The notes below the pieces were generated by a model, which saw nothing but the letters and a program-made list of their open reading frames with translations, did not search any database and had not been told where the DNA came from. This document shows, piece after piece, positions 5,025-6,490 of a stretch of 6,490 bases of DNA. Within the stretch, counting starts at the first letter, position 1. Each line of letters begins with the position of its first letter. The position numbers were made by a program, and so were the translations under genes. Origin of the DNA: Candidatus Woesearchaeota archaeon (GTDB lineage: Archaea > Nanobdellota > Nanobdellia > Woesearchaeales > UBA10200); assembly GCA_018302185.1 (NCBI GenBank), contig JAGVZX010000079.1, forward strand, positions 1-6,490. Direction: 5' to 3'.

Positions 5025-6490
5025 GCAGGATAAAAAAAGAGGTGGTGATTTTTTGTATTTTGCTGGCTTTAATTAGCTTGAACTCTGCTTATGCCGATGA
5101 GGTCGGATGCTGCACAAATCCCGGAGCAGGCGACAGGGCATGCTTTGATCAAAAGCTTGTATTAAGGGACAAAGAATGCTGCCCAACACCTGAAAATAAC
5201 TTTTCCAGCTATTACAAGTCAGCTCAAAACTCGAATGGGCCTGCAAACTCAAATGACTGCGCAGCAAATTTCTTTTTTATCAACAAAGCCTGCTCTGGCG
5301 TAGATGCATGTGCTTCGGGATGCTGCTGCTCGCAGCTTGGAGGCTCAATCACGTCAGGAGCCAAGTGCCAGGGAACCGGGCTGACTTTCTACAAGGGGCA
5401 GGCAGACTGCAGCCAATTATGCGCAGTGCCGCAATGCAACGACAAAATAGACAATGACAATAACGGCTGCACAGATGCAAACGACACAGCATGCTTCAAC
5501 CCAAGCGTAAAGACTGAGTCAGGGGGCTCATGCATAAAGCAGGGTGTCGGCTGCCTTAATTCAAACTACATTCCGAAACTGAGCAATCTGGAAATAATTC
5601 CTATAAAAGGGCAAAGGGCATTTTTGCTGAAATGGCAGGACGAATGCAGCGGCACATCAGCGTCTTATGACATCCTGAGGTGCAAGGGAAGCGGCTGCAC
5701 TAACCTGGCAATTCTCGGGACAGCAGGCATAGACTCATTTGAGGATGCATCTGATGACCTGGCGTTTGATGCAACGTATACATACCAAATCAAAGCCCAT
5801 TACAGCCTGCAGACGGCAACTCCAACAATAACAAAAACGGCAACATTGGGCAACATAGAATGCCTCAACCAATTTTCATCAGGTAATTTCTGCATCTCCC
5901 AATCCTACTACATCCAATATAGCGGCTATCTGCTGGCATTTTTCCCGGAAATATTCTCAAAGATCTTTCCCGATGGAGTGAAGAGCAAATTCAGCGATAA
6001 ATTCAACAATGCATTTTTCTGCGGCACTTACAACAACCTCGTGCCGGAAGGCACATCATGCTCCTCAACACAGGCGTGCGTGGTTGACAACAACAAGCCG
6101 GCATGCTTGAACAAGATCAACTGCAATTACAACAGCGCAAACCCCTTTGGGCTGTTCTACACGCTGGAAGGGTGCGAGGCTAACAGGTACTGCTTTTATG
6201 ATAGGTCAAGCACGATAGTAAACTCATGCTTCAACTGCGACCAATCAATGGCCTGCTATGATTACAAATCCGAGGATGCGTGCACAAGAGACAACTGCAG
6301 AGCCGGGGACTGCAAATGGAAGAACATGGCAAACCAGATAGGGATAGGAGCTTGTGTGAGCACAACAGATTACAACTGCGAGTGGTGTGAAAAAAAAGGG
6401 ACGGGCACTCTGGAGAATGTCAGGGCATTCAACGAGGTTTTTGACCTGTGCACAAAAGAAAAGTCAGATGTTTTATCCGAGGGCGCATTT
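5021..6490 (+). CDS. Large Cys-rich secreted protein with FN3-like domain, 5' part
   Basis: The frame is open for 490 codons to the window edge, so the C-terminus is missing. The start overlaps the previous stop as ATGA. A signal peptide is clear: Arg-Ile-Lys-Lys, a hydrophobic run and Ala-Tyr-Ala before Asp26. About 40 cysteines occur in the segment, 19 of them in residues 26-178, including Cys-Cys pairs at 30-31 and 53-54 and a triple at 101-103. Residues 139-158 form an acidic Asp/Asn-rich motif bounded by cysteines. Residues about 185-278 resemble a fibronectin type III domain (Phe-Leu-Leu-Lys-Trp, Tyr-Asp-Ile-Leu-Arg, Tyr-Thr-Tyr-Gln-Ile). Residues 412-456 have Cys-x-Tyr, Cys-x-Trp and Cys-x-Trp-Cys-type spacing, somewhat like small PSI/plexin-type knots. 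The protein is probably exported and heavily disulfide-bonded, perhaps a surface adhesin paired with the gene before it. No catalytic motif is seen. It may be related to the first gene in the window. Confidence 0.85.
   Translation, partial: MSRIKKEVVIFCILLALISLNSAYADEVGCCTNPGAGDRACFDQKLVLRDKECCPTPENNFSSYYKSAQNSNGPANSNDCAANFFFINKACSGVDACASGCCCSQLGGSITSGAKCQGTGLTFYKGQADCSQLCAVPQCNDKIDNDNNGCTDANDTACFNPSVKTESGGSCIKQGVGCLNSNYIPKLSNLEIIPIKGQRAFLLKWQDECSGTSASYDILRCKGSGCTNLAILGTAGIDSFEDASDDLAFDATYTYQIKAHYSLQTATPTITKTATLGNIECLNQFSSGNFCISQSYYIQYSGYLLAFFPEIFSKIFPDGVKSKFSDKFNNAFFCGTYNNLVPEGTSCSSTQACVVDNNKPACLNKINCNYNSANPFGLFYTLEGCEANRYCFYDRSSTIVNSCFNCDQSMACYDYKSEDACTRDNCRAGDCKWKNMANQIGIGACVSTTDYNCEWCEKKGTGTLENVRAFNEVFDLCTKEKSDVLSEGAF

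Noticed and set aside
218..5267. Reverse-strand open frames of 60-125 residues
   Set aside because: Each lies opposite a well-supported forward gene, has no recognisable domain or convincing start site, and is best explained as a shadow frame.

Overview
The window looks archaeal and most resembles a DPANN-type genome (Woesearchaeota/Pacearchaeota-like). This is an inference. It rests on a membrane-anchored protein beginning with a Lys-Ser-Gln-Val-Thr hydrophobic N-terminus, very cysteine-rich secreted proteins of the kind common in those genomes, heavy AGG use for arginine, and a TATA-like box plus Shine-Dalgarno (SD) arrangement ahead of one gene. No RNA gene, CRISPR array, transposase or integrase is visible. 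All five genes are on the + strand with almost no spacing, and every product appears to be exported or membrane-anchored.

Layout. (1) 1-1241: the 3' part of a Cys-rich surface protein gene whose start lies outside the window. It ends in a compact cysteine module of the Glu-Thr-Gly-Val-Asp-Cys-Gly-Gly type. (2) 1244-3262: a secreted clostripain-like (family C11) cysteine protease with its His/Cys dyad intact, two tandem 21-residue repeats before the protease domain and a beta-rich C-terminal extension. (3) 3264-3779: a small unrecognised protein with a signal peptide, one C-terminal membrane segment and a basic tail. (4) 3819-5024: a pilin-like or signal-anchored protein with a C-terminal cadherin/Ig-like domain, preceded by a candidate promoter and a clear SD. 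(5) 5021 to the window end: the first 490 codons of a large Cys-rich secreted protein with a fibronectin type III-like domain, overlapping gene 4 by 4 bases.

Genes 2 and 3 differ in composition from their neighbours. Hand-counted 60-base lines give about 28-33% G+C inside them and about 40-48% in genes 1, 4 and 5. Arginine is mostly AGA in gene 2 (10 of 14) but mostly AGG in genes 1, 4 and 5. The simplest reading is a protease plus membrane-protein pair of separate origin, sitting inside an older locus of surface proteins.

Possible joint function (inference): genes 4 and 5, translationally coupled, would build a cell-surface adhesive structure from a membrane-anchored cadherin-like subunit and a disulfide-rich partner. 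The protease pair could process surface proteins, degrade host or environmental protein, or be an unrelated passenger.
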